Of a stretch of 64,000 nt of DNA, positions 9,412-18,644 are shown one piece after another. Numbering within the stretch: the stretch's first letter is position 1; each line of letters opens with the position of its first letter. The notes below the pieces were generated by a model. It had not been told where the DNA came from. It worked only from the letters and a program-made list of their open reading frames with translations, and did no database searches. Source of the stretch: Stramentimicrobium sp964433555 (lineage in GTDB: Bacteria; Atribacterota; Phoenicimicrobiia; Phoenicimicrobiales; Stramentimicrobiaceae); assembly GCA_964433555.1 (NCBI GenBank), contig CAYSRG010000009.1, forward strand, positions 12,350 through 76,349, written 5' to 3'. Made by a program: the position numbers and the translations under genes.

Positions 9412-11104
9412 TCTCTTTCTTCCCCCCTGATGGAATAAATATTTTTACTTCAGTGCCCTTTCCTTTCTCTGACTGTACAGTAATGGTACCCTGATGCATC
9501 TCAATTATATTATAGGCAATGGAGAGGCCTAAGCCAGTGCCCTGACTTCGAGTGGTAAAAAACGGATCAAATATATGGGACAGTTCTGCCTCTGTAATCC
9601 CTACCCCATTATCCTTAATGGAGATTAGCACTGCCTCCTGATCCTGATAATGAGATAATTGTAAGGAAAGGGCAATCTTTCCTTGTCGGGAAACTGCCTG
9701 AATGGAGTTTAGAATAATATTCATTAAGGCTTGTCTAATTTGGTCTTTATCGGCAAAAATATTTTGCCGGGGACAATCCAAAGCCAGCTGAAATTGAATC
9801 TCCTTTTCCCTGCTTTCCAATTTTAACAGATGAATTAATTCTTTCAGCATATCTCCTAAAGCAAAACAGCTGATATTTAGTTTTTTAGGTCTGGAAAAAT
9901 CAAGTACCTGGTTAATCAATAGATTTAGCCGGTCTACTTCTTTGATAATTACCTTTAAATCACCCTTTCGTTCATCATCCTCGGAATAGGATTGAAAAAG
10001 AAATTGGGTCAAACCTCGAATAGAGCTCAGGGGATTCCTTATCTCATGAGCAATAGCACTGGCAATGCGTCCCAGAGAGGCTAATCTTTTATTCCTGTTT
10101 ATCTCCTCTGACAGTCTTTTCAATCTGGTAATATCCCTTACCAGAATTACCATTCCCCCTGCCTGATCCTGTTCACCCTCCAGAAAAGAGGTGTTAATTT
10201 CCAGAATTTTGCGCCCATTATCTCCGATTTCTAATTCAACTTCTTCTTCAAGTTTCTTTCCTTCCTGCAATCCCAACTGATAGACAGATTTACCCCTAAT
10301 CTGAAGAGGAAGTACCTCTTCGGCATCTCTGTTTAAGACCACCTCTCTTTTCACCCGAAATATCTCTTCGCTCTTCTTATTGATAGTCTGAATAATATTG
10401 TGCTGGTTAACCGATATTACTCCACTATCCATGGTCTCTAAAAGTTTAGTGGTATAATCTCTCATATTACGGAGAGTCCTTTTTACTATAATATTCTCCT
10501 GCAGACGAAAAATCATAAAAATACCCAGCAGAGAAATAAGCAGAATCACCAGATAATTCAAAATAATCCTTTGCTTAATCTGATTGTAACGTAGATAATA
10601 ATCTTCTAAATTTATGCCAATAGAGAGATATTTATCACGTAAAAAAAGATACCCGAATAAATCAGAGGCAAAATGATCACCAAAATCAAATGGCTTAATA
10701 ATCTGAAGAAATCTTCTGTTTTCATGGTCACGGATTTGAAAATAATTTACTCTGCCCGGATTTTGAATCTCCACCCGCTCATTCATCCTTTGCTCATCAG
10801 TGCTCATTCGCACCAGACCATTGCTATCTACAATATCAATAAAGGTAATACCTTCTTTTTGAAAAAGATTGAGCACTTCTATTAAAATGTTCCTGTTGAT
10901 GATGAATTCAGAACCTAAAGTCTGAATGGAAAAGGCAATATTTAGTCCTTCTGAACGGGCTAATTCCAGTAAATAGTTTTTTTCTCTCTGTAATTCGTAA
11001 TAACTGATGTAACCGAGTACCAGAGTAAATAAAAGGATTAATATTAAAACAGTATAGGCACTATTTCTGGTATACATTCTTTTCCCATCTTTGTTAGATG
11101 CCAT
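9404..11104 (-). CDS. Membrane sensor histidine kinase, NtrB/ZraS-like
   Basis: A 566-residue kinase with transmembrane helices at about 16-36 and 179-199 enclosing an extracytoplasmic sensor of about 140 residues, a PAS-like region (about 220-330), a HisKA domain with phosphorylated H353 in AIAHEIRNPLSS, and an HATPase domain with DNGVGI and GTGLGLSIAYN. It phosphorylates the sigma-54 activator encoded immediately downstream. The signal is unknown. The neighbouring htrA gene upstream raises the possibility of an envelope-stress theme, but a strong hairpin separates them. Confidence 0.93.
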   Translation of the reverse strand: MASNKDGKRMYTRNSAYTVLILILLFTLVLGYISYYELQREKNYLLELARSEGLNIAFSIQTLGSEFIINRNILIEVLNLFQKEGITFIDIVDSNGLVRMSTDEQRMNERVEIQNPGRVNYFQIRDHENRRFLQIIKPFDFGDHFASDLFGYLFLRDKYLSIGINLEDYYLRYNQIKQRIILNYLVILLISLLGIFMIFRLQENIIVKRTLRNMRDYTTKLLETMDSGVISVNQHNIIQTINKKSEEIFRVKREVVLNRDAEEVLPLQIRGKSVYQLGLQEGKKLEEEVELEIGDNGRKILEINTSFLEGEQDQAGGMVILVRDITRLKRLSEEINRNKRLASLGRIASAIAHEIRNPLSSIRGLTQFLFQSYSEDDERKGDLKVIIKEVDRLNLLINQVLDFSRPKKLNISCFALGDMLKELIHLLKLESREKEIQFQLALDCPRQNIFADKDQIRQALMNIILNSIQAVSRQGKIALSLQLSHYQDQEAVLISIKDNGVGITEAELSHIFDPFFTTRSQGTGLGLSIAYNIIEMHQGTITVQSEKGKGTEVKIFIPSGGKKEIE

Positions 11105-11122
11105 AAATCTAATTTACCTCTG

Positions 11123-11170
11123 ATACGAAAAGGAGAACCAGTGGCATAAGACTGGTTCTCCTTTTCGTAT
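11123..11170. terminator. Long perfect hairpin between htrA and the sensor kinase
   Basis: A 20-bp perfect inverted repeat (ATACGAAAAGGAGAACCAGT and its complement) surrounds the loop GGCATAAG. Read on the minus strand, the GGAGAACC/GGTTCTCC core is followed by TTTT, so it should terminate htrA transcription. The symmetry allows action on both strands. Confidence 0.8.
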
Positions 11171-11237
11171 TTTTTATTATCGTACTATTATTATCATGAC
11201 TTCCCCACGGATTGTGTTTTTCAAAATCAGAACAATA

Positions 11238-12671
11238 CTATTCCAGTTCAACTATCTTAAGGGGAACATAATAGGTGCGATTATTTCTGAAAATCAACAG
11301 AAGCAAGGTATCTCCAGGAGTTAATCTATTTATGATATCTTCCCAATCCTCAATAGTGGATACCTCATTCCTGTTTGCTTCCAGAATAATATCACCACTT
11401 CTTAAACCCATATCATCAGCAGAGCTTCCCGGAATAACATCAGCAATAACCAAACCGGTTACCCTTGGTAAACCAGCTTCACGGGCAATTTCCGGGGTTA
11501 CTTCTTCCACTTTAATACCAGTCTGTTCTGTAAACACCTTCTCTTTGGTGGTTATAGTTTCGTCAGCAGGCATTTCTCCGATTTTCACTACAAAAGAAAT
11601 CTCTTTTCCGTCCCGCTTTACTTGCAAGGTAGCTTTATCACCAATTTGCAAAGCACGAATGGTATCCTGCAACTCCTGAGGTGTATTTACTATCTGGTCA
11701 TTTACTGATAATATTATGTCACCCCGAGAGAGTTCGGATTCCTCAGCAGGACCACCGACAACAACATCGGCAATCAGTACTCCTTCTGCCTTATCCAGAT
11801 TGAATTGCTCTGCTATCTCAGGAGTTACTTCCTGGATGTATACACCCAGCCAGGCTCTCCTGACCTTTCCCAGAGTAATCAAATCATCAAGATTTCTTTG
11901 AGCAACATTAACCGGGATGGCAAATCCAATACCCTGGGCATAGGGAATTATGGCAGTATTGATTCCTACCACTTCCCCCTTGGTATTTAAAAGAGGGCCG
12001 CCACTGTTTCCCGGGTTTATGGCGGTATCAGTCTGAATCAGATTACTATATTCATGACCATCTGTCCCAGCTGAAATATTTCTACCTTTGGCACTGACCA
12101 CACCCATAGTTACCGTTTTTTCTAAACCATAAGGATTACCAATGGCAATTACTATCTCACCCACTCTTAATTCATCAGAGTCTCCCAATTCAACCACAGG
12201 CAGGTTATTGGCATCAATTTTGACTATAGCCATATCAGTGGTAACATCCGAACCTACAACCTTCCCTTTGAATTCTCTTCCATCAGATAAGGTTACCTTG
12301 ATTTCTTCTGCTCCACTTACTACATGCTCATTGGTCAGAACATATCCCTCTTTGTCAACAATAAAGCCTGATCCGGCTCCTTTCTGGGGAATTCTTCTTC
12401 TAAATTCTTCACGCTGTTCAAAAAACCACTCAAAGACAGGATCTCTAAAACTAAATGGTGAAGTTTCGACATAGCGCATCACATCAATATTTACTACTGC
12501 CGGTCCTACTCTTTCCGCAATCTCGGCAATGTCGCCACTGAGCGATTGAATAGTCAGTTGATCCTCAACCGCAAAAACTGCCATATTTGAAGTTAACATA
12601 AGCAAAAAAAGTATTGCTATTGCTATTGTGAAATATATCTTTTGTTTTTTTATCAAACTATTTTTTAACAT
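11238..12671 (-). CDS. Do/HtrA-family serine protease with two PDZ domains
   Basis: A 477-residue exported protease. A signal or anchor helix lies at about 10-33. The trypsin-like domain has the triad H116 (TNEHVV), D146 (TDMAIVK) and S223 (GNSGGPLL). PDZ domains lie at about 270-355 and 375-465, ending in an IVELE tail. Family members degrade or refold misfolded proteins outside the cytoplasm. Two PDZ domains fit the DegP/DegQ type more than DegS. The hairpin downstream (11123-11170) closes the unit. Confidence 0.95.
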   Translation of the reverse strand: MLKNSLIKKQKIYFTIAIAILFLLMLTSNMAVFAVEDQLTIQSLSGDIAEIAERVGPAVVNIDVMRYVETSPFSFRDPVFEWFFEQREEFRRRIPQKGAGSGFIVDKEGYVLTNEHVVSGAEEIKVTLSDGREFKGKVVGSDVTTDMAIVKIDANNLPVVELGDSDELRVGEIVIAIGNPYGLEKTVTMGVVSAKGRNISAGTDGHEYSNLIQTDTAINPGNSGGPLLNTKGEVVGINTAIIPYAQGIGFAIPVNVAQRNLDDLITLGKVRRAWLGVYIQEVTPEIAEQFNLDKAEGVLIADVVVGGPAEESELSRGDIILSVNDQIVNTPQELQDTIRALQIGDKATLQVKRDGKEISFVVKIGEMPADETITTKEKVFTEQTGIKVEEVTPEIAREAGLPRVTGLVIADVIPGSSADDMGLRSGDIILEANRNEVSTIEDWEDIINRLTPGDTLLLLIFRNNRTYYVPLKIVELE

Positions 12672-13054
12672 ATCTTATCCTCCTCTTTAAAATTAAGATT
12701 ATTTTTTTACCAGATTAACTATAGTTGCCAGCAGTACTGGCTAAATATTGAGTTAATTACCAGAATTGTCCTGACATAAATATCATCTCCCTACCATAAA
12801 TATCTATTAATTTAATATAAGCAACTTTTATGCCAGAACCAGAATAAGGATATTATTTCTTTCTAATAAATTCAAAATTTATTTAATAGTCTAAGAATAT
12901 CTTATTCTTTGAGACCATCTCTTATTAGAATCAAGATGAGCCATAATAATAGTCAACTGTGTATTTTTTGCACAGTTATAGTCTTATTATATGTGAAAAT
13001 ATTTCCCATTTTCTTTATTTCTTTTAAGAAAAGGTACTGTATTTGGTTTGTTAT
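12672..13054. other. AT-rich spacer upstream of the HtrA gene
   Basis: About 380 bp without a convincing gene. It should hold the minus-strand promoter of the HtrA gene and the 3' untranslated end of the DUF2148 gene. I could not single out a clear promoter or hairpin. Confidence 0.4.
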
Positions 13055-13597
13055 CTATCGGTCAAAATAAATATTTTTACCGGTTACGGAAAATGGAATA
13101 CCCATCACAAAACTGGCTTCAATAAAACCAGCCTTCTTGGCAACCACTCCTATCCGATACATGATTCTATTGTCAATTCCCAGAATAGCAGCCGTCTTTA
13201 CTGCTGAACCAATAGCAATACCCATATCTAAAATATGTAAAGCACACTGTGGACCATCAAACTCCGGTCCTTTATGGGTCTGGCATTGGGAACACTGATC
13301 AAATCCACAGGCGCCGCAATCCAGTCCCAAGGTCTGGGAATTTTTCACGCCAATCAATAGCACTACCGGAGAATTTTTCACATTTTCACCATCACGATCA
13401 AAATTGCGCTTGTTTTGCTCTATACCATAATGAATCATTGCCTCTCCCAGCCTGATTACCTCTTCCCCACTGATTACCTTAATTACCACAAAATCCTTGC
13501 CTGCAGCCTTTGGTGCGGTTCGGGCTGATAAAGCCATCAATTCCACTGCATTTTTTAATATTTCTTCTGGATTGACAAAACCTAATTCTTTATTCAT
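13055..13597 (-). CDS. DUF2148 ferredoxin-like protein
   Basis: A 180-residue protein of the DUF2148 family. A cysteine cluster GLDCGACGFDQCSQC at about residues 93-107 suggests an iron-sulfur site, and a further Cys lies in GPQCALHILDMGIAIGSA. The family is common in anaerobes and has no settled function; a redox role is assumed from the cluster. It lies about 60 bp downstream of the PP-loop gene and may share its transcript. Confidence 0.8.
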   Translation of the reverse strand: MNKELGFVNPEEILKNAVELMALSARTAPKAAGKDFVVIKVISGEEVIRLGEAMIHYGIEQNKRNFDRDGENVKNSPVVLLIGVKNSQTLGLDCGACGFDQCSQCQTHKGPEFDGPQCALHILDMGIAIGSAVKTAAILGIDNRIMYRIGVVAKKAGFIEASFVMGIPFSVTGKNIYFDR

Positions 13598-13659
13598 AAT
13601 CTACTCCTTTATCTACTCCTTTGTTTATATTTTTAGTTCTATATTATGCCAGCAAACAG

Positions 13660-14670
13660 TTATCTCTTTTTTACTAGATAGCTCTCATTCTCTTTTATAT
13701 AATTATAATCAACAACCTGAAATGTTTTCAACCTGCTGTTAGTAGTCAATAACCATTTAAATTTGAGCAGAGAGGCAAATTCAGGCTGTAACCTGCCCTG
13801 CTCAATCCAGTAACGTGAACGTAAGTTATTGAATTGACCTTTGTCTGCCTTGATGGTCAGTTGCAATGGTTGATTAACAATAGAACAACTATCAATCTCC
13901 ATCACACTTGCAATATTATTATAAATTATTTTTAAATGCCTGTCGTCCGCTGGGAGAGGAAAAATATTGATAAGGGCGATATTTTTATTTAAAGGACCAA
14001 TTACCTTTACATTGGCTATTTCGGCATTAAGGTTTAATTCACTTATTTGCTGCAATAAAATTTCATTGGCTAAACTGACTGCTCGTCCATGATAGGAAAG
14101 ATTAACCAGAGGTTTGAGCAAATGCTTTAATTTACAGCCTTCTCGAGAAACATTTTCTCCAATTCGCTTAATCTTCAGGTCTAAATAATCTGCTATCCTT
14201 CCTATTTCTCCTTTGGAATAGTGAAACAAAGGGGCATAATAGCCAGCAGAAAAATCCGTGCCATATTTTCCCCAGCTATCGCTCTGATTGGAACCGGTAA
14301 AAACAAGCTTAGGGCCGGCATAGGCTTTTATTAAACCTAATTTTATCTTTCTGGTACATAAATTACAGTCCGGTCCACCTTTCATCATTTGCCTTTGATA
14401 GAGCTCTCCAGAAATCCTCTCTAATTTTACCTGCATTTCTGCACATAGCTCATTTACGTTCTGACGAGCTGAATCATAAGTGAATAATCCAAAATCTACA
14501 TTAACAGCCATTACCCTATCATGTCCCAGAGCCTGTTTGGTTAAAAGAAGTACTACAGTACTATCCAAACCCCCGGAAAAAGCAACAAAAACCTCTTCCT
14601 CGGAGCTAACTTGCCTGATTTTGGTAATTATACTCTCCACTTCAACTGCTATATCTTTCAATATTAGCAA
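13660..14670 (-). CDS. PP-loop ATP pyrophosphatase (LarE/ExsB-like superfamily)
   Basis: A 336-residue protein. The N-terminal adenine-nucleotide alpha-hydrolase domain has the PP-loop FSGGLDSTVV (residues 31-40), a CNLCTRKIK cysteine pair in the middle, and TGSNQSDSWG. It resembles sulfur-transfer or tRNA-modification enzymes (LarE, TtuA, QueC relatives). The C-terminal 140 residues are not recognised. The cysteine pair suggests sulfur or metal handling. It is probably co-transcribed with the DUF2148 protein; the exact reaction is unknown. Confidence 0.7.
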   Translation of the reverse strand: MLILKDIAVEVESIITKIRQVSSEEEVFVAFSGGLDSTVVLLLTKQALGHDRVMAVNVDFGLFTYDSARQNVNELCAEMQVKLERISGELYQRQMMKGGPDCNLCTRKIKLGLIKAYAGPKLVFTGSNQSDSWGKYGTDFSAGYYAPLFHYSKGEIGRIADYLDLKIKRIGENVSREGCKLKHLLKPLVNLSYHGRAVSLANEILLQQISELNLNAEIANVKVIGPLNKNIALINIFPLPADDRHLKIIYNNIASVMEIDSCSIVNQPLQLTIKADKGQFNNLRSRYWIEQGRLQPEFASLLKFKWLLTTNSRLKTFQVVDYNYIKENESYLVKKR

Positions 14671-14844
14671 CCTGACCTTAACATTTTATTTACTAATAAA
14701 TCCGTGTAGTTCATTATCTTCTATCAATTTTTGACTAAAATAGTATGGAAGATTTTTTTGCCAATTAGACATTAATATGGGTATATTTGACAGGTTAATA
14801 AATTCAAGGTGGTTTTGCTCATCAGATTATAAACTATATACGAC

Positions 14845-15396
14845 TTATTTTTTCTGTAATTCCATATACTGTGGAAAAGTATATTCTTTATAAAAACCAT
14901 CTCTAATATAGATAAGAACATCTAAAAATATATCAGGAGGCACAAATCCCGGTACATTAGCGATTCTCCCATTACCACTATTAAGGAACCAGATAGAAGG
15001 AAATCCCGTAATCTTATAAATTATAGTTGATAACCACTTTTCTGTTTTTTTCTCTCCATCAATCAGGATTTGATCGTTAGATTTTCCATTTATTTTAACC
15101 ATAGCAAAATTTTTGTTCAATAAATCCTGAACTTCCTTAGTAGCGAAGGTTTCTTGCTCCATTTTCCTGCACCATCCGCAATCATCAGAATAGAAATAGA
15201 TTATAGCGGGAATGTCCTCCACCCGGGATTTGGTCAGGGCTTGTTCATAAGATAACCAGTTAAGGTTATTGTGAGCCTGTACCACAAACTTATCAGAATA
15301 ATTGCTAAGATTTAATAAAGTAAAAAATAAAATAATTAGAATTAAAAAAAGATATAAGTGTGCTTTCTTTCTTGTTAAAAATATTTCTGAAATCAT
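14845..15396 (-). CDS. Membrane-anchored thioredoxin-fold protein
   Basis: About 183 residues, starting at the ATG at 15396; a longer reading begins with TTG at 15417 and lacks a ribosome site. A hydrophobic anchor is followed by a thioredoxin-like domain with a CGWC active site (YFYSDDCGWCRKMEQETF) and the cis-Pro region TGFPSIWF. It faces outside and is predicted to receive electrons from the CcdA protein encoded just upstream in transcription, for disulfide reduction or cytochrome or metalloprotein maturation. Confidence 0.85.
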   Translation of the reverse strand: MISEIFLTRKKAHLYLFLILIILFFTLLNLSNYSDKFVVQAHNNLNWLSYEQALTKSRVEDIPAIIYFYSDDCGWCRKMEQETFATKEVQDLLNKNFAMVKINGKSNDQILIDGEKKTEKWLSTIIYKITGFPSIWFLNSGNGRIANVPGFVPPDIFLDVLIYIRDGFYKEYTFPQYMELQKK

Positions 15397-15472
15397 AATC
15401 TTGCCTGCTTCATTCAAATTTATAAATACAAATATTATTTTATTATACCCCGCACCGGACTTAAGTCAAATT

Positions 15473-16195
15473 TTAACTTAAGTAATTAGAAATGAGGGAC
15501 AAGGCATCACTAAACACCAGTATGCCAATAATAACTAAAAGCAATCCTCCAAACATTTCTATCATATGAAAATATTTTTTAATTCTTCCAGTCAGTTTAT
15601 AGAATTGATTTACCGCCAATGCGGTACCTAAAAACGGAATTGCCAAACCAGCAGAATAAAACGATAATAATTTTATTCCTTTACTGACCGTTTCCTGGGT
15701 ACCGGCATAAACCAGAATCGCCGCTAAAATAGGACCAATGCAGGGAGTCCAGCCAAAGGCAAAGGCGAAGCCAATGAGAAATGGTGTTAGAAATAAATTA
15801 AAAGATAGGCCTTGTTTAATATTAATTCTTTTTTGATAATGAAGAAAAGGAATATTTATTAATTTTAACATATGTAATCCAAATAGAATAATAATTATTC
15901 CTCCTATTCTTTTAAACCACATGGAATACTCCTGCATAAATCTTCCCAGCAATGTTGCTGAAGCCCCTAATGAGATAAACACCAGGGAAAAACCTAAAAT
16001 AAAACTTAAGGCTCCCACTAAAACCCGATACATTGACCTGGGACTTTTATTGTTTTGTCCACTGAGTTCCTGGAGGGATATGCCTGAGACAAAGGAAATA
16101 TATCCGGGAACCAAAGGTAAAATACAGGGGGAAAGAAAAGAAAGAATTCCAGCCATAAAAGCAGCCAGGTAGGACACTTCCTGTAAGATCAACAT
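15473..16195 (-). CDS. ccdA: CcdA/DsbD-type transmembrane thiol-disulfide electron carrier
   Basis: About 240 residues with six hydrophobic segments. The conserved motifs are FLSPCILPLVPGY near the N-terminus and FGWTPCIGPILAAIL in the middle; each carries one of the two reactive cysteines that pass electrons across the membrane. ATG 16195 has GAAAGG seven bases upstream and is preferred over the GTG at 16204. It is paired with the thioredoxin-fold gene downstream, its likely electron acceptor. Confidence 0.92.
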   Translation of the reverse strand: MLILQEVSYLAAFMAGILSFLSPCILPLVPGYISFVSGISLQELSGQNNKSPRSMYRVLVGALSFILGFSLVFISLGASATLLGRFMQEYSMWFKRIGGIIIILFGLHMLKLINIPFLHYQKRINIKQGLSFNLFLTPFLIGFAFAFGWTPCIGPILAAILVYAGTQETVSKGIKLLSFYSAGLAIPFLGTALAVNQFYKLTGRIKKYFHMIEMFGGLLLVIIGILVFSDALSLISNYLS

Positions 16196-16268
16196 ACGCT
16201 TCACCTTTCTCTATATCTCACAATGAAGGAGATTATTTTACTGATATAATAGTATATTCTATTTTTAA

Positions 16269-16559
16269 TTATGTTTTTATTTGAAATAGATGATATTCTC
16301 CGGAATAAGGCAACCAATCAACTTCTGTGTTTTCTACAATAGCCATACGGGGCCCTTTCTTACACCATTCCACCATCTTTTTCACTGATTCTCGGCGACC
16401 TTCAATAACTAATTCCACATCGCCATTAGCCAAATTTTTAATCCAGCCTTTAACCCCAAGCTGATAGGCAATGTCTCTGGCATAATAACGAAATGCTACT
16501 CCTTGTACTCTGCCACTGACTATAACATGGGCACAGACCTTATCACTGTTATTATTCAT
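16269..16559 (-). CDS. acyP: Acylphosphatase
   Basis: A 96-residue enzyme hydrolysing carboxyl-phosphate bonds of acyl phosphates. The signature GRVQGVAFRYYARDIAYQLG contains the catalytic Arg, and GWIKNLANGDVELVIEG supplies the Asn. The length is typical. It is the first gene of a minus-strand group containing ccdA and the thioredoxin, with about 65 bp to ccdA. Confidence 0.93.
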   Translation of the reverse strand: MNNNSDKVCAHVIVSGRVQGVAFRYYARDIAYQLGVKGWIKNLANGDVELVIEGRRESVKKMVEWCKKGPRMAIVENTEVDWLPYSGEYHLFQIKT

Positions 16560-16890
16560 CTTACTTAAAAATTCCTTACCTAAAAATATCCAACGATAGT
16601 ATAGGCTAAAGGTCCAGTTACTGGTTTCTTGATTTCTTGAGAAAATCTTTAAAAAGGCTTATTATTAAAAATTATAATCTAAAGTGTGTCTTTTGCCAAT
16701 TATACTGGAAAAATTACCAAAATTACCAGTAGGTTATCACTTATATTATTAAATGAAAGTACTGTTTTAAAAATTAATTATTACACTTTAATATTTCCCT
16801 TAATTACACTATCTTTACTTTAGACATCCTAATTATTGATTTGATCAAAATATTTTGTTGTAGTTAGTGTAAAATTTGTTGTAATTCTTT

Positions 16891-16919
16891 TTGACATTAA
16901 TAATAAAAGGTGCTAAACT
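16891..16919 (+). promoter_or_regulatory. Upstream promoter of the NSS transporter gene
   Basis: TTGACA at 16891-16896 and TAAACT at 16914-16919 are separated by 17 bp. This would give a leader of about 280 nt. Confidence 0.55.
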
Positions 16920-17126
16920 ATAAAATTAATTATTTAAATTATGACCAGCTAACAATTTGAAAGGCAAATATAATAACTGTTTTCATAAAAAATTATCATT
17001 CAATTGTTCTTCTCAGCTAATCTAATACTAATTAAAAAAATAAATCAAGGGGGGGGTGATAGCTAAATCAGTTATAGAAAAATGTAAAGGTACCTAACTA
17101 ATTACTTAGTACTTTACTAAATATTG

Positions 17127-17156
17127 TTGACACCAAAATTTAAACTCAACTAATCT
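17127..17156 (+). promoter_or_regulatory. Proximal promoter of the NSS transporter gene
   Basis: TTGACA at 17127-17132 and TAATCT at 17151-17156, an 18-bp spacing, 45 bp before the start codon. AAGGAG follows just before the ATG. Confidence 0.6.
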
Positions 17157-17200
17157 TTTATGCTAAAAAACATTATTTATTTATAAGGAGATGAAAAGAA

Positions 17201-18544
17201 ATGAACGAAACTGGAAGAGGACAGTGGCAAACACGTATGGGATTTATTGCTGCTGCAGCCGGTTCAGCAATCGGCCTGGGGAATATCTGGAGATTCCCTT
17301 ACATCACTGGAAGATATGGTGGTGGAGCATTTGTTTTGATTTATATCCTTCTATTAATTTTTGTGGGCTATCCGGTAATGAACTCAGAATTGTTATTAGG
17401 GCGTAAAACGGAAAGAAATCCCGTTGGTGCTTTTAGGATGCTCTCCCCAGGCAGTCCCTGGGTCCTGGTAGGTTATATGGGTGTTCTTGCTGGATTTGTG
17501 ATCCTTTCTTACTATTCTGTTGTGGCAGGTTGGGCACTTTCTTATGTCTTTAAATCCGGTGCTTACATGGCCGCAGGGGCAGACAGTGCCAACATATTTG
17601 TCAGCTCAATTAGCTCCACAGCAGGCGGTATTTTCTGGCATACCTTATTTATGGCAATCTGTATAGCTATTGTGGCGGGTGGTGTGGAAAGAGGAATTGA
17701 ACGATGGTCTAAAATATTGATGCCTGTTTTGCTTGTTTTGTTAATTATCCTTATCATTCGTTCAGTAACACTACCCGGAGCAGGTGGTGGCTTGTCCTTC
17801 TATTTAAGACCGGACTTCAGCAAATTTAGCGGCGAAGGATTCCTGGCTGCGCTTGGTCAGGTCTTCTTTACCCTCAGTCTGGGAATGGGCTGTATGATTA
17901 CCTATGGTAGCTATCTGAAAAAAGATGAAGACATTCCTCTTGATGCCAAATATGTGGTAGGAGCCGATACGCTGATTGCTTTATTAGCTGGTTTCGTTAT
18001 CTTCCCGGCAGTATTTGCTTTTGGTTTAGAACCAGCTGCTGGTCCCGGCCTTACCTTCATCACCCTTCCCGCTGTATTTGCTAAAATGGGTGCTGCTGGA
18101 CATATCTTTGGCATAATTTTCTTTGCCCTGTTAACTATTGCAGCTTTAACTTCTGCCATTTCCCTGTTAGAGGTAGTAGCAGCATACTTTATTGATGAAA
18201 TAAAGTGGGATCGTAAAAAGGCAACTGTAGGAATGGGTATTGCAATCTGGCTACTGGGGATTTTACCCTCTCTGGGGTACAGCACTCTTTCTAATGTAAA
18301 GTTAATAAAAGGCATGGATATTCTTGATTCTTTCGACTTTTTTGCCAATAATGTATTGCTTCCCTTAGGCGGATTATTAACTGCTCTATTCATCGGATGG
18401 TTCTGGGGTACTGATAAAGCCTTAGAAGAAGTAAACCATGGTGCAGGTACTAAACTCGGTAGCAGCTATTCCTTCCTGATAAAATATGTGGTACCTATTG
18501 CTATATTCATTGTCTTTTTAAACAGCGTTGGCCTTTTAGGATAA
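17201..18544 (+). CDS. Sodium-dependent amino-acid transporter (NSS/SNF family)
   Basis: A 447-residue membrane protein with about 11 helices. The first helix carries the Na+/substrate motif AGSAIGLGNIWRFPYITGRYGGGAF diagnostic of the neurotransmitter:sodium symporter family (LeuT, MhsT, TnaT). It imports amino acids with Na+. The substrate cannot be fixed from sequence alone; bacterial members often take hydrophobic or aromatic amino acids. The ATG at 17201 has AAGGAG at the right distance; an overlapping frame at 17191 is not the gene. Confidence 0.93.
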   Translation: MNETGRGQWQTRMGFIAAAAGSAIGLGNIWRFPYITGRYGGGAFVLIYILLLIFVGYPVMNSELLLGRKTERNPVGAFRMLSPGSPWVLVGYMGVLAGFVILSYYSVVAGWALSYVFKSGAYMAAGADSANIFVSSISSTAGGIFWHTLFMAICIAIVAGGVERGIERWSKILMPVLLVLLIILIIRSVTLPGAGGGLSFYLRPDFSKFSGEGFLAALGQVFFTLSLGMGCMITYGSYLKKDEDIPLDAKYVVGADTLIALLAGFVIFPAVFAFGLEPAAGPGLTFITLPAVFAKMGAAGHIFGIIFFALLTIAALTSAISLLEVVAAYFIDEIKWDRKKATVGMGIAIWLLGILPSLGYSTLSNVKLIKGMDILDSFDFFANNVLLPLGGLLTALFIGWFWGTDKALEEVNHGAGTKLGSSYSFLIKYVVPIAIFIVFLNSVGLLG

Positions 18545-18571
18545 GCGTTAAATACATATAACTGTAAACTT

Positions 18572-18616
18572 AATAATCCGGCATTATCTCATATCAGAAG
18601 ATAGTGCCGGATTATT
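18572..18616. terminator. Terminator after the NSS transporter gene
   Basis: An 18-base inverted repeat with one mismatch (AATAATCCGGCA... with ...TGCCGGATTATT) and a nine-base loop. It lies between convergent genes and may stop both. Confidence 0.8.
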
Positions 18617-18644
18617 ATTTACAAATAAGTGTGTATGAAAAATA

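Larger units (their letters stand above)
16560..17200. other. Divergent regulatory spacer between acyP and the NSS transporter gene
   Basis: About 640 bp, strongly AT-rich, with no credible gene. It contains two plus-strand promoter-like sequences (16891-16919 and 17127-17156) and an isolated eight-G run near 17048-17055. No riboswitch or Trp/Tyr-codon leader was recognised. Confidence 0.5.

Noticed and set aside
11275..12474. Several plus-strand ORFs of 60-134 codons inside the htrA gene
   Set aside because: Antisense shadows of a well-supported protease gene, rich in Ser/Thr/Pro and without family similarity.
17191..17406. Plus-strand ORF overlapping the NSS transporter start
   Set aside because: It is out of frame with the transporter, lacks family similarity, and the AAGGAG site serves the ATG at 17201.
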